NCBI GenBank assembly: GCA_002298545.1
Contig: DBKQ01000028.1
Coordinates: 1 to 20,768, forward strand
Length of the DNA stretch: 20,768 nt
DNA from: Prevotella sp. UBA746
GTDB lineage: Bacteria > Bacteroidota > Bacteroidia > Bacteroidales > Bacteroidaceae
Direction of reading: 5' to 3'
The notes below the pieces were generated by a model, which had not been told where the DNA came from, ran no database searches, and saw only the letters and a program-made list of their open reading frames with translations. A program made the position numbers and the translations under genes. Shown piece after piece: positions 1 to 6,131 of this stretch; position 1 is the stretch's first letter; each line of letters starts with the position of its first letter.

Positions 1-101
1 GATATGCCGACGCCTTTGCCTTGCAAGGAAAGACGGTTGTGAAGGTCGGGATAAACTTTGAGGTGAAAGACGACGTCTGCGAGATTGAGTGGGCGTTATA
101 A
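1..101 (+). CDS. 3' end of AAA-ATPase/PD-(D/E)XK nuclease-domain protein (partial)
   Basis: A frame open from the left edge ends in TAA at 99-101 and gives about 32 residues, including YADAFALQGKTVVKVGINF and ending EWAL. A segment of the type G-K-x-V-V-K-V-G-I-N-F followed by a charged stretch and a final W resembles the extreme C-terminus of the large Bacteroidales family with an N-terminal AAA-ATPase-like domain and a C-terminal PD-(D/E)XK nuclease-like domain. The rest of the gene lies outside the window, so neither catalytic domain can be checked. The assignment rests on the tail alone and is from memory of the family. Confidence 0.5.
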   Translation, partial: YADAFALQGKTVVKVGINFEVKDDVCEIEWAL

Positions 102-126
102 AAAGGAAAATTAAAATATTATATAT

Positions 127-1533
127 ATGAACAAAAGATTTATCATTGCGGGCATGGTGCTCGCTGCCGTGTCGATGAACATCGCGGCACAGCAGAAAGG
201 AGGAGGCATCTCACAGAAGATGCTACAGGAAATAAAGAATTCTCAGTCGAAGGGCGCTGCCGACAAGGCTTTGTTTAATGCCATCGCATCAAACTCTATA
301 AACAACCTGGCACAAAACTTTGCCACTGCCGGTGAACTCGACAACCACTTCAGTGTAGAGACAAAAAGCCAGAGTATTACCGACCAGAAGCAGAGCGGCA
401 GATGCTGGATGTTCAGCGGATTCAACGTTATCCGCGGTAACTTTGCTCAGGAGAGCGACTCGCTGTCAGTGGAACTGTCGCAAGACTATCTCTTCTTCTA
501 CGACCAGCTGGAAAAGGCAAACCTATTCTTGCAGGGCATAATCGACTGTGCCGGCAAACCGATGGACGACACTCGCGTTCAGTTCTTCTTCAAGAATCCT
601 ATAAACGACGGCGGTACGTTCTGTGGCGTTGCCGACCTGACGGAGAAATATGGCGTAGTGCCGAAGAGCGTTATGCCGGAGACTTTCTCTGCCGAGAATA
701 CAAGCAAGATGGCTTCGCTCGTTTCGTCGAAGCTGCGCGAATATGGACTGAAACTGCGCAAGATGGTTGCCGGCAAGAAGTCAAGTCAGGCTATACAGAC
801 TGAAAAGACAAAGATGCTGGGCACAATCTACCACATGCTAAAACTGACTCTCGGCGAACCGCCTACGGAGTTTACTTATGCTTTCAAGGACAAAAAGGGA
901 AAGAGTCTTGAGGCTAAGAAATATACTCCTAAAGAGTTCTTCAAGGCTCTCACCGGAAAGGAAACTCTGAACGGCACCTTCATCATGGTGATGAACGACC
1001 CGCGCCGCGAGTACTACAAGACTTACGAGGTGGACTTCGACCGCCATACTTATGACGGACACAACTGGAAATACCTCAATCTGCCAATGGACGAGATTGC
1101 AAAACTCGCTATCGCTTCACTGAAGGACGGCAAGAAGATGTACAGCTCTTACGATGTGGGGAAATACCTCGACCGCAAACGCGGCTACTGCGACGTAAAC
1201 AACTTCGACTATGCATCGCTCTTCTCTACCGATTTCCCTATGAACAAGGCTGAGCGCATCTCTACTTTCGACAGCGGTTCTACTCATGCCATGACGCTCG
1301 CTGCCGTAGACCTCGACCAAAAGGGCAACCCGGTGAAATGGAAAGTTGAAAACAGCTGGGGTGCTGCCTGGGGACAGAAGGGCTGCCTCATCATGACCAA
1401 TGAATGGTTCAACGAATACATGTTCCGTCTGGTAGTTGACAAGAAATACGTTTCCGACAAGCTACTGAAGCTCTCGGAGCAGAAGCCAGTAATGGTGATG
1501 CCTGAGGATCCGCTCTTCGGAGAGGATGACTAA
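127..1533 (+). CDS. pepC: Secreted C1B cysteine aminopeptidase (PepC / bleomycin hydrolase type)
   Basis: This is a papain-fold cysteine peptidase of the bleomycin hydrolase/aminopeptidase C family, which trims N-terminal residues from peptides. The full triad is visible: Cys93 in QSGRCWMF (with the oxyanion-hole Gln just upstream), His387 in STHAMTLAAV, and Asn409 in KVENSWG. Its 468 residues fit the family. Unlike the cytoplasmic PepC of lactic acid bacteria, it begins with a signal peptide (MNKRFIIAGMVLAAVSMNIAAQ), so it probably works in the periplasm or at the outer membrane, as is common in Bacteroidota. The ATG follows an A/T-rich leader with an AAGGAAAA stretch rather than a strong ribosome binding site. 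It stands alone, 25 nt after the preceding stop codon. Confidence 0.93.
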   Translation: MNKRFIIAGMVLAAVSMNIAAQQKGGGISQKMLQEIKNSQSKGAADKALFNAIASNSINNLAQNFATAGELDNHFSVETKSQSITDQKQSGRCWMFSGFNVIRGNFAQESDSLSVELSQDYLFFYDQLEKANLFLQGIIDCAGKPMDDTRVQFFFKNPINDGGTFCGVADLTEKYGVVPKSVMPETFSAENTSKMASLVSSKLREYGLKLRKMVAGKKSSQAIQTEKTKMLGTIYHMLKLTLGEPPTEFTYAFKDKKGKSLEAKKYTPKEFFKALTGKETLNGTFIMVMNDPRREYYKTYEVDFDRHTYDGHNWKYLNLPMDEIAKLAIASLKDGKKMYSSYDVGKYLDRKRGYCDVNNFDYASLFSTDFPMNKAERISTFDSGSTHAMTLAAVDLDQKGNPVKWKVENSWGAAWGQKGCLIMTNEWFNEYMFRLVVDKKYVSDKLLKLSEQKPVMVMPEDPLFGEDD

Positions 1534-1600
1534 ACGGACATACCAAATATGTTCTTGTCGCAAAACAACATAGTTGACGACAATTTTGAACAATAAAAAA

Positions 1601-1649
1601 ATCCCCAAAAGGCATAATCTTGCTATTAAGAGTGAAGCCTTTTGGGGAT
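1601..1649. terminator. Bidirectional intrinsic terminator
   Basis: A perfect 13-bp inverted repeat (1601-1613 and 1637-1649, core CCCCAAAAGGC/GCCTTTTGGGG) has a 23-nt loop. It lies between the convergent pepC and AraC-NifX genes. Read on the minus strand it is followed by a run of six T; on the plus strand by a looser T-rich stretch. It probably ends both transcripts, best on the minus strand. Confidence 0.8.
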
Positions 1650-1667
1650 TGCTTTATTTGTATGTTT

Positions 1668-3029
1668 TTACTCATGATGATGTCCGTCGCAGGCATCGTG
1701 GTGGCATGAGCTGTCGCCATATACTATTGTGCCGTCGAGATATTTCTTCAACACGTCGTCAACGGCTATTGCCGGAGCACCGCCGTGAATCTTAATATCC
1801 ATCTCATTGAGCAGTTTCACGGCTCCCGCTCCAAGACCGCCGCATATCACGTCGGTAACGTCAAGTCCCTGCAAGAAGCGCGGCATTGCACCATGAGCAT
1901 GCTCGGGCGAAGTAAACACTTGCTTGTCTACAATCTTGTTGTCTTCAATGTCAAATACTGTAACTTGCGGTGCTTTGCCGAAGTGTGGGAACAATGCACC
2001 ATCGGCTGTTGGAATTGCTATTCTCTGTTTCATATATGTTTTGTTTTTTGAATTATTCTCTTCATTTTTATTACTCTTCAGAGGATTTGTCTTACTCGCC
2101 CGAAGATTAGTATTGCTCTGCGAAAGATTTGCCTTGCTGCCCTGAGAGGCATAAATTTTCTTTCGCAGCTCAGTAGGCATATTGCCCGTCATGCGCTTAA
2201 AGAACTTCACGAAATACGACGGATCCTCGAACCCCAGCTGATAGCCAATCTCCTTAACGCTCATCGTGGAGTTCTGCAGTTGTCGCTTCGCTTCGAGCAC
2301 GATGCGGTCGTTTATTATCTGCAACGGTGAGCGATGAGCACTCTGCTGCACATATTTTGTAAGAGTGCGTGCCGAAACGTTGAGCCGGTCGGCATATTCC
2401 TGCACGGTATGGATGCTACAGTAGTTCTGTTCCAGCAACTGACGGAAGTGCACGAAGGTGCGGTTGGCAACACTCGTAACATACAGCTTTGGCATCTCCT
2501 TCCTCTCGCCGCTGCGCTGCACTCTTATCAGGAACAGGCGCAACAGATACTGCATATAGTCTTTGTGGGCGAAAGCACCGGTGAGTGAATATTCGCGGTT
2601 CATTTCCCTCACGATATTCAGTAGCCGCAACTCCTCGTCGGCAGTAATTTTGCAGAACGGCAGAGAGTCGTAGGCATTGAACACATTATATTTTATGAAC
2701 ACGCTCTCGCTTGAATCCTCGTCTGCCATAAAACTGGCGTTAAAGTGAATCACCACCCCGTTATAGTCGGTGTTATGGTCGAAGGCGTGAATCTGTCCCG
2801 GAGCGATAAAGAAGATAGTATTGTCGGTTACAGGATAGTCTATGAAATCCACCATATGAGTGCCGTGCCCCCGGCGAAACCATATTATCTGATAGAATTC
2901 ATGAGTATGCGGCTGCATCGGATTGCCGCAACTGTCGAGGAAGAAACGCGGCATGAACTGCAGTTCGAGTTCAAGTCCCGAGTGTTTGTCCTCCCCTATT
3001 GAATATGTCTTTACGTTGTCTTTGCTCAT
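1668..3029 (-). CDS. AraC-family regulator fused to a NifX/NifB-type (dinitrogenase Fe-Mo cofactor) domain
   Basis: This 453-residue protein has two unrelated halves. Residues 1 to about 180 form a cupin-like AraC sensing domain (QPHTHEFYQIIWF, then a FIAPGQIHAF strand). Residues about 205-292 are the AraC double helix-turn-helix, with EYADRLNVSARTLTKY and IGYQLGFEDPSYFVKFFKR. Residues 333-453 match the size and pattern of a complete stand-alone NifX/MTH1175-like protein (MKQRIAIPTADGALFPHFGK, CGGLGAGAV), and end in a His/Cys-rich tail (CHHDACDGHHHE) suited to metal binding. The joining linker (about 294-332) is low-complexity and built of 7-residue repeats. Met333 sits at 2031-2033 behind an A-rich leader and could start a separate protein. 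It diverges from the small ORF at 3250, a plausible target. The NifX-like half suggests metal or Fe-S related sensing, which is an inference. Confidence 0.85.
   Translation of the reverse strand: MSKDNVKTYSIGEDKHSGLELELQFMPRFFLDSCGNPMQPHTHEFYQIIWFRRGHGTHMVDFIDYPVTDNTIFFIAPGQIHAFDHNTDYNGVVIHFNASFMADEDSSESVFIKYNVFNAYDSLPFCKITADEELRLLNIVREMNREYSLTGAFAHKDYMQYLLRLFLIRVQRSGERKEMPKLYVTSVANRTFVHFRQLLEQNYCSIHTVQEYADRLNVSARTLTKYVQQSAHRSPLQIINDRIVLEAKRQLQNSTMSVKEIGYQLGFEDPSYFVKFFKRMTGNMPTELRKKIYASQGSKANLSQSNTNLRASKTNPLKSNKNEENNSKNKTYMKQRIAIPTADGALFPHFGKAPQVTVFDIEDNKIVDKQVFTSPEHAHGAMPRFLQGLDVTDVICGGLGAGAVKLLNEMDIKIHGGAPAIAVDDVLKKYLDGTIVYGDSSCHHDACDGHHHE
2071..2154 (-). repeat. Degenerate 21-bp tandem repeat in the AraC-NifX linker
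   Basis: Four in-frame units of 21 bp (2071-2091, 2092-2112, 2113-2133, 2134-2154) begin TTACTC or TTGCTN and carry a GAAAGATTTG-like core on the plus strand. On the coding strand they give 7-residue units such as SKANLSQ, SNTNLRA and SKTNPLK. They sit exactly between the DNA-binding domain and the NifX-like domain. Confidence 0.75.
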
Positions 3030-3097
3030 CGTCTTACTGCCGTTTCTTTGTCGATATCCGAATGTGTCGACAATGGTAAATAATGTATTTTACGTGG

Positions 3098-3105
3098 CAA
3101 AATTA
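3098..3105 (-). promoter_or_regulatory. Candidate -7 element for the AraC-NifX gene
   Basis: On the minus strand this reads TAATTTTG, an exact match to the Bacteroides-type TAnnTTTG -7 element, 68 nt before the ATG. A TTTC at 3122-3125 is an imperfect, slightly close -33 element. Confidence 0.45.
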
Positions 3106-3192
3106 CATTAAAATGCTGAAAGAAAGTAACGCCATTCCTGAATTTACCATTCAGCCACAAAAAACTACAACGCTTTGTTTCTTGGATATACG

Positions 3193-3200
3193 TAATTTTG
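3193..3200 (+). promoter_or_regulatory. Candidate -7 element for the small ABM-like gene
   Basis: TAATTTTG matches the TAnnTTTG -7 consensus, 49 nt upstream of the ATG at 3250. TTTG at 3174-3177 could be the -33 element although the spacing is short. The same octamer lies on the opposite strand at 3098-3105, so the intergenic region looks like a back-to-back promoter pair. Confidence 0.5.
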
Positions 3201-3249
3201 CAGCCGTCAAAAGAAACTTTAATAATATAAACAAAGAAAGGAAAGTAAA

Positions 3250-3546
3250 ATGGAAAAGGTAAATGCATATCTTCAGATTACGATGAAGATCAAGGAGAGC
3301 GACCGCCAGAGTGCCGCAAAGGTTTATTTCGATTATCGCCAGCCGTTCCTCGACACTATCGAGGGAGCACTGACAAAGAGTCTGCTTGTTCGCGACAAAG
3401 ATGTACAGGTGCTCCACGGTTTCGACTCAGCAGAGCATGCTGCAGCTTATCTTGAGTCAGACATGTTCAAGGACGACGTGGCAAAGGGTCTCTCTCCATA
3501 TTTCCAGGCAGACCCAGAGATTCGCATCTTCACCGTTGCCGGATAA
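3250..3546 (+). CDS. Small protein, probable dimeric alpha/beta-barrel (ABM-like) fold
   Basis: This 98-residue soluble protein has no signal peptide or membrane segment. Its layout is a first strand (AYLQITMKI), a helix (a run with FDYRQPFLDTIEG), a strand (KDVQVLHGF), a helix with the conserved-looking SAEHAAAYLESDMF, and a last strand (IRIFTV). This order and the size resemble antibiotic-biosynthesis-monooxygenase-like ferredoxin-fold proteins, a family with varied and often unknown roles, so no reaction is assigned. The ATG is preceded by a good purine-rich site (AAAGGAAAG). It is divergent from the AraC-NifX regulator, which may control it. It ends in a strong terminator, so it is monocistronic. 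Confidence 0.7.
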   Translation: MEKVNAYLQITMKIKESDRQSAAKVYFDYRQPFLDTIEGALTKSLLVRDKDVQVLHGFDSAEHAAAYLESDMFKDDVAKGLSPYFQADPEIRIFTVAG

Positions 3547-3588
3547 ATAAATTCTTCATAACTCAAGGGCTAATAAAAAGGAAAGAAT

Positions 3589-3621
3589 GAGGACAGAAAA
3601 CATCAGTTGCTTTCTGTCCTC
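3589..3621. terminator. Bidirectional intrinsic terminator
   Basis: A perfect 11-bp stem GAGGACAGAAA/TTTCTGTCCTC (3589-3599, 3611-3621) with an 11-nt loop is followed by AATTTTTATT on the plus strand. The minus-strand side is also T-rich. It separates the convergent ABM-like and acetyltransferase genes. Confidence 0.85.
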
Positions 3622-3660
3622 AATTTTTATTGCCTCATCTCAGCATAACTTGACCTCTTT

Positions 3661-4215
3661 TTATAATTTTTTTATTACTTTCGCTGGATTGCCAACAGCA
3701 ATGACATTCGATGGAATGTTCTTTACCACGACACTGCCTGCACCAATAGTAACATTGTCGCCAATGGTAACTCCGGGGAGTATCGTCGCCGAACCTCCAA
3801 TCCATACATTATTGCCTATTGTAACAGGGCGTGCCCATTCATTTCGCGAGTTGCGCTCCACGGGGTCTGTGCTGTGGCAAGCTGTATATATACTCACGTT
3901 GGGACCAATAAAGCAATCGTCGCCAATAGTAACATAGGCTTCATCCAATACCACGAAATTGAAATTGGCAAAGAAGCGCTTGCCCACTCTAATATTTTTG
4001 CCGTAATCACAAAGAAAGGGTTGGTTGATAAACGTGTCGTCGTCGCTCTTGCCAAGTATCTGCTGCAGCTTCTGATTCCGCTCCTTTATCAGCGTAGGAC
4101 GAATATTGTTATATTCCCAACATTCATCCTTACACTGGTTGAGCAAATTCAGCAGTTCCTGGTCGCAAGCATAATATTCTTCACCCGAAAGCATCTTTTG
4201 ATATTCTGTTTTCAT
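3661..4215 (-). CDS. Hexapeptide-repeat sugar O-acetyltransferase (maltose/galactoside acetyltransferase type)
   Basis: This 184-residue protein of the LacA/Maa family transfers acetyl from acetyl-CoA to a sugar hydroxyl. The N-terminal helical cap (MKTEYQKMLSGEEYYACDQE) is the family's usual substrate-side domain. A left-handed beta-helix follows, with hexapeptide units (VTIGDDCFIGPNV, VTIGNNVWIGGSATILPGV, VTIGDNVTIGAGSVVVKNI). The presumed catalytic His114 lies in YTACHSTDP, and the end (GNPAKVIKKL) is typical. Length fits the family. The start ATG has a good AAAGGGA ribosome binding site. The exact acceptor sugar cannot be read from the sequence. It is transcribed alone. Confidence 0.92.
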   Translation of the reverse strand: MKTEYQKMLSGEEYYACDQELLNLLNQCKDECWEYNNIRPTLIKERNQKLQQILGKSDDDTFINQPFLCDYGKNIRVGKRFFANFNFVVLDEAYVTIGDDCFIGPNVSIYTACHSTDPVERNSRNEWARPVTIGNNVWIGGSATILPGVTIGDNVTIGAGSVVVKNIPSNVIAVGNPAKVIKKL

Positions 4216-4240
4216 ACTATCCCTTTTTTATTGTTTTATG

Positions 4241-4248
4241 CAAATATA
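4241..4248 (-). promoter_or_regulatory. Candidate -7 element for the acetyltransferase gene
   Basis: Minus-strand TATATTTG matches TAnnTTTG, 25 nt before the ATG at 4215. No -33 TTTG was found at normal spacing; one at 4261-4264 is too close. Confidence 0.4.
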
Positions 4249-4350
4249 CGAAGAATTTTTCAAATAAGACGATATGCCATGCATATACAACTTGAAAGTA
4301 ATGTGAAAGCATTAATCATCCAAACACTTTTGATCATAGGATGATTCCAC

Positions 4351-4447
4351 GAAAGAAAAATGCGGAAATCCGCAAAAATCTTTCGCAAAAGAAATAAAAT
4401 CATTAAATTTGCAAAAGAAAAATGCGGAAATCCGCAAAAATCTTTCG
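4351..4447 (+). repeat. Duplicated 35-bp palindromic element (candidate operator)
   Basis: Two copies (4351-4385 and 4413-4447), identical at 34 of 35 positions, each carry the palindrome TGCGGAAATCCGCA flanked by GAAAGA and TCTTTCG, which are themselves inverted. A promoter-like TAAATTTG lies between the copies at 4404-4411. They lie just upstream of the collapsed ATPase gene, so they probably were its promoter/operator region. From memory, similar GCGGA/TCCGC leaders precede many genes of this ATPase family in Bacteroidales. Confidence 0.75.
4404..4411 (+). promoter_or_regulatory. Candidate -7 element between the two palindromes
   Basis: TAAATTTG matches TAnnTTTG. An imperfect TTTC at 4381-4384 sits 19 nt upstream, where a -33 TTTG would be expected. 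If active, the second palindrome would lie in the 5' untranslated region of the transcript. Confidence 0.4.
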
Positions 4448-4452
4448 TAAGT

Positions 4453-4636
4453 ATGATTATAAATAGAGAAAAATATCTGCAAGAATTAGTCAGCTCACGG
4501 CATAACGGACTAGTGAAGATTATTAGCCTCTATCGACAGTTCCATGAAATACGTAATCACTGGCGACATCAACAAAAAATACGGTATTGTATTAATGAAC
4601 GTGTTTGACTTCCTTTTGGACAAAGATTCTATATAA
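4453..4636 (+). pseudogene. Collapsed AAA-family ATPase (AAA_14/DUF4143-type) remnant
   Basis: The first 24 codons from ATG 4453 (MIINREKYLQELVSSRHNGL, then VKII) are the usual N-terminus of a multicopy Bacteroidales ATPase, in which VKII is normally followed at once by the Walker A segment. Instead the sequence jumps, in another frame, to a tail (ITGDINKKYGIVLMNVFDFL, then LDKDSI and TAA at 4634-4636) that resembles the family's extreme C-terminus. Walker A, Walker B and the C-terminal DUF4143 domain are all missing, so a large internal deletion joined the two ends out of frame near 4522-4530. The remnant cannot encode an active ATPase. The family identification is from memory; the frame break and small size are visible directly. 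Confidence 0.7.
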
Positions 4637-4707
4637 ATCTGAAAACTTCAGTAAACAATTACCACCCAAAGAGGAGTGAATAAAAAGCTGTCTTTAGTAA
4701 AATAACA

Positions 4708-5274
4708 ATGCCGGATACCGAAATGAAAAGAACTACAAATGATGCTGAACAGACTGTATATATACAGTATTACGAATCCCCTTGCGGCGAAATAGTATTG
4801 GGGGCGACGGATGGGGAACTGTGTCTATGTGACTGGAACGAGATGCCGTGTGCAACACGCAACAGACAGAGACTCGTGAGATTGATAAATGCTACGTTTA
4901 AGGAGGAGCAGACGGATGTGTTGCGACTGGCGGAGCAACAGCTCGACGAATATTTTACAGGAAGGCGCAAGACTTTCAGTATTCCTCTGCGCCTCACTGG
5001 TACGGATTTCCAGAAAACGGTATGGAGGGCGCTGCTCGAAATTCCATACGGTGAGACAAGGAGCTATAAGGAAATAGCCATGAGGGTGAACAACATGAAG
5101 GGTGTCAGGGCTGTGGCTCAGGCTATAGGAGCCAACGGCTTGAGCATCATAATTCCATGCCATCGTGTTGTTGGCTCAAACAGTTCACTGACTGGATTTG
5201 CCGGTGGACTGGAAGCGAAAAGGATTCTGCTGGACATTGAAAGAAATACTTCCGGGAAACTCTCCCTGTTCTAA
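4708..5274 (+). CDS. ogt: Methylated-DNA-protein-cysteine S-methyltransferase (O6-alkylguanine repair)
   Basis: This suicide DNA-repair enzyme moves the alkyl group from O6-methylguanine (and O4-methylthymine) to its own cysteine. The active-site motif IIPCHRVVGS is present with Cys151, together with the upstream helix-turn-helix arginine region (VRAVAQAIGANG) and the C-terminal GFAGGLEAKRILLDIE. The N-terminal domain carries the usual SPCGEIVLGATDGELC. Its 188 residues fit Ogt-type enzymes without an Ada domain. The start could be ATG 4708 or ATG 4723 (Met6); neither has a clear ribosome binding site. It stands alone between a pseudogene and a terminator. Confidence 0.93.
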   Translation: MPDTEMKRTTNDAEQTVYIQYYESPCGEIVLGATDGELCLCDWNEMPCATRNRQRLVRLINATFKEEQTDVLRLAEQQLDEYFTGRRKTFSIPLRLTGTDFQKTVWRALLEIPYGETRSYKEIAMRVNNMKGVRAVAQAIGANGLSIIIPCHRVVGSNSSLTGFAGGLEAKRILLDIERNTSGKLSLF

Positions 5275-5315
5275 AGAAATAACATGTTTAAATCATAGAA
5301 ATAAAATACGCAAAT

Positions 5316-5366
5316 TCCTTCACCAAGCTTGTATATCTCTGATATATTGCGATTTATGGTGAAGGA
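5316..5366 (+). terminator. Intrinsic terminator of ogt
   Basis: A 10-bp stem TCCTTCACCA/TGGTGAAGGA (5316-5325, 5357-5366) is followed by TTTTTATTTT. The 31-nt loop includes a small inner repeat. The same stem core recurs in the fabI terminator at 6055-6109. Confidence 0.8.
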
Positions 5367-5400
5367 TTTTTATTTTCACCTGTATTATTCATAAAAGGAT

Positions 5401-5790
5401 GTAAGACAATATCATAATATAGATTATCGGAAGTTCCTTCTTTTTTTTGACAATAACCAACAAAACCCCCGATATCGTTTTGCAAGCCTTCGGCTTATTG
5501 TATTATGTAAGATATGCCCGTTAGAGAGCAAGCTCTCTCCCGTCCACATCTTCCATAACACAAAGAGCCACTTCGTGCCTCTTGCAAAACGACATCGGGC
5601 GATAAACATAAAAAACATAAAAATCATACATGGCAACAAACAATAAAGACAGAGTATAAAAAATGCAGTAATCATTGTCTGTTATAAGATAGACATATCT
5701 TAATAGTACATTGTCTTACTGGTCGCAAAATGGTTGTCCTCTGTTTTATATGTTTGTCTAAAAAATTAAACTTCCGATAATCTATATTGT
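5401..5790. mobile_element. Palindromic MITE-like noncoding element
   Basis: Nested inverted repeats cover this gene-free stretch. The outermost is a perfect 20-bp pair (5416-5435 and 5769-5788, AACTTCCGATAATCTATATT on the right). GTAAGACAAT (5401-5410) pairs with ATTGTCTTAC (5710-5719). An imperfect palindrome of about 130 bp at 5468-5599 has arms matching at 18 of 19 outer positions (CCCGATATCGTTTTGCAAG against its partner), a roughly 28 of 38 inner match, and a GAGAGC-AA-GCTCTC tip (5523-5538). TAAGATA/TATCTTA at 5685-5702 is a further hairpin. No transposase is encoded. The layout suits a miniature inverted-repeat element or a decayed insertion, but no target-site duplication could be identified. 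Confidence 0.5.
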
Positions 5791-5852
5791 CCCATAAATT
5801 AAGCCGATTGGAGGTGTTACAGTCTTCTTCAAGTAGCGAACCAACAGGAAGC

Positions 5853-5991
5853 AGGTGTTGTAACGGTAGTTAAAAACACTTTTAACGGTAGTTAAAAACA
5901 CTTTTAACGGTAGTTGAAAACACTTTTAACGGTAGTTACAACACCTTAAAACCATACAAACATTCCCACTAAAAGGCAGTTGAAGCACCCT
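5853..5991. repeat. 22-bp tandem repeat array with hairpin-forming junctions
   Basis: Four units of TAACGGTAGTTAAAAACACT-like sequence start at 5861, 5883, 5905 and 5927 with an exact 22-bp period. A degenerate unit follows at about 5970. GTTAAAA-ACAC-TTTTAAC spans each of the first two unit junctions (for example 5869-5886), giving a 7-bp stem and 4-nt loop; the third has one mismatch. The core is bounded by a perfect 12-bp inverted pair, AGGTGTTGTAAC (5853-5864) and GTTACAACACCT (5935-5946). No coding function is visible. Confidence 0.75.
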
Positions 5992-6054
5992 TAAACCTTA
6001 TTGGTAAATGATAGATTCGAAGGAAAGGCTCACGACAGGACGGATACAAAAAAA

Positions 6055-6109
6055 AATCCTTCACCGCAAGCGTCAATGTATCAACACATTACGCTCCCGG
6101 TGAAGGATT
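6055..6109 (-). terminator. Intrinsic terminator of fabI
   Basis: A 12-bp stem AATCCTTCACCG/CGGTGAAGGATT (6055-6066, 6098-6109) has an inner imperfect stem (GCGTCAATGT/ACATTACGC). On the minus strand it is followed by about ten T, just after the fabI stop codon. Confidence 0.85.
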
Positions 6110-6131
6110 TTATGATTTTATAAAATAAAAA

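Noticed and set aside
4360..4608. 82-codon frame starting inside the first palindrome
   Set aside because: The part before 4453 is only the translated operator repeat, and the part after about 4525 is out of frame with the ATPase tail; it is better described as a pseudogene from 4453.
5424..5675. 83-codon minus-strand open frame with a hydrophobic N-terminus
   Set aside because: It lies wholly within the palindromic element, its codons follow the inverted repeats, and it has no recognisable family or ribosome binding site. I regard it as an accidental frame.
5861..5948. Possible CRISPR array
   Set aside because: The 22-bp units are directly adjacent with no unique spacers and no cas genes nearby.
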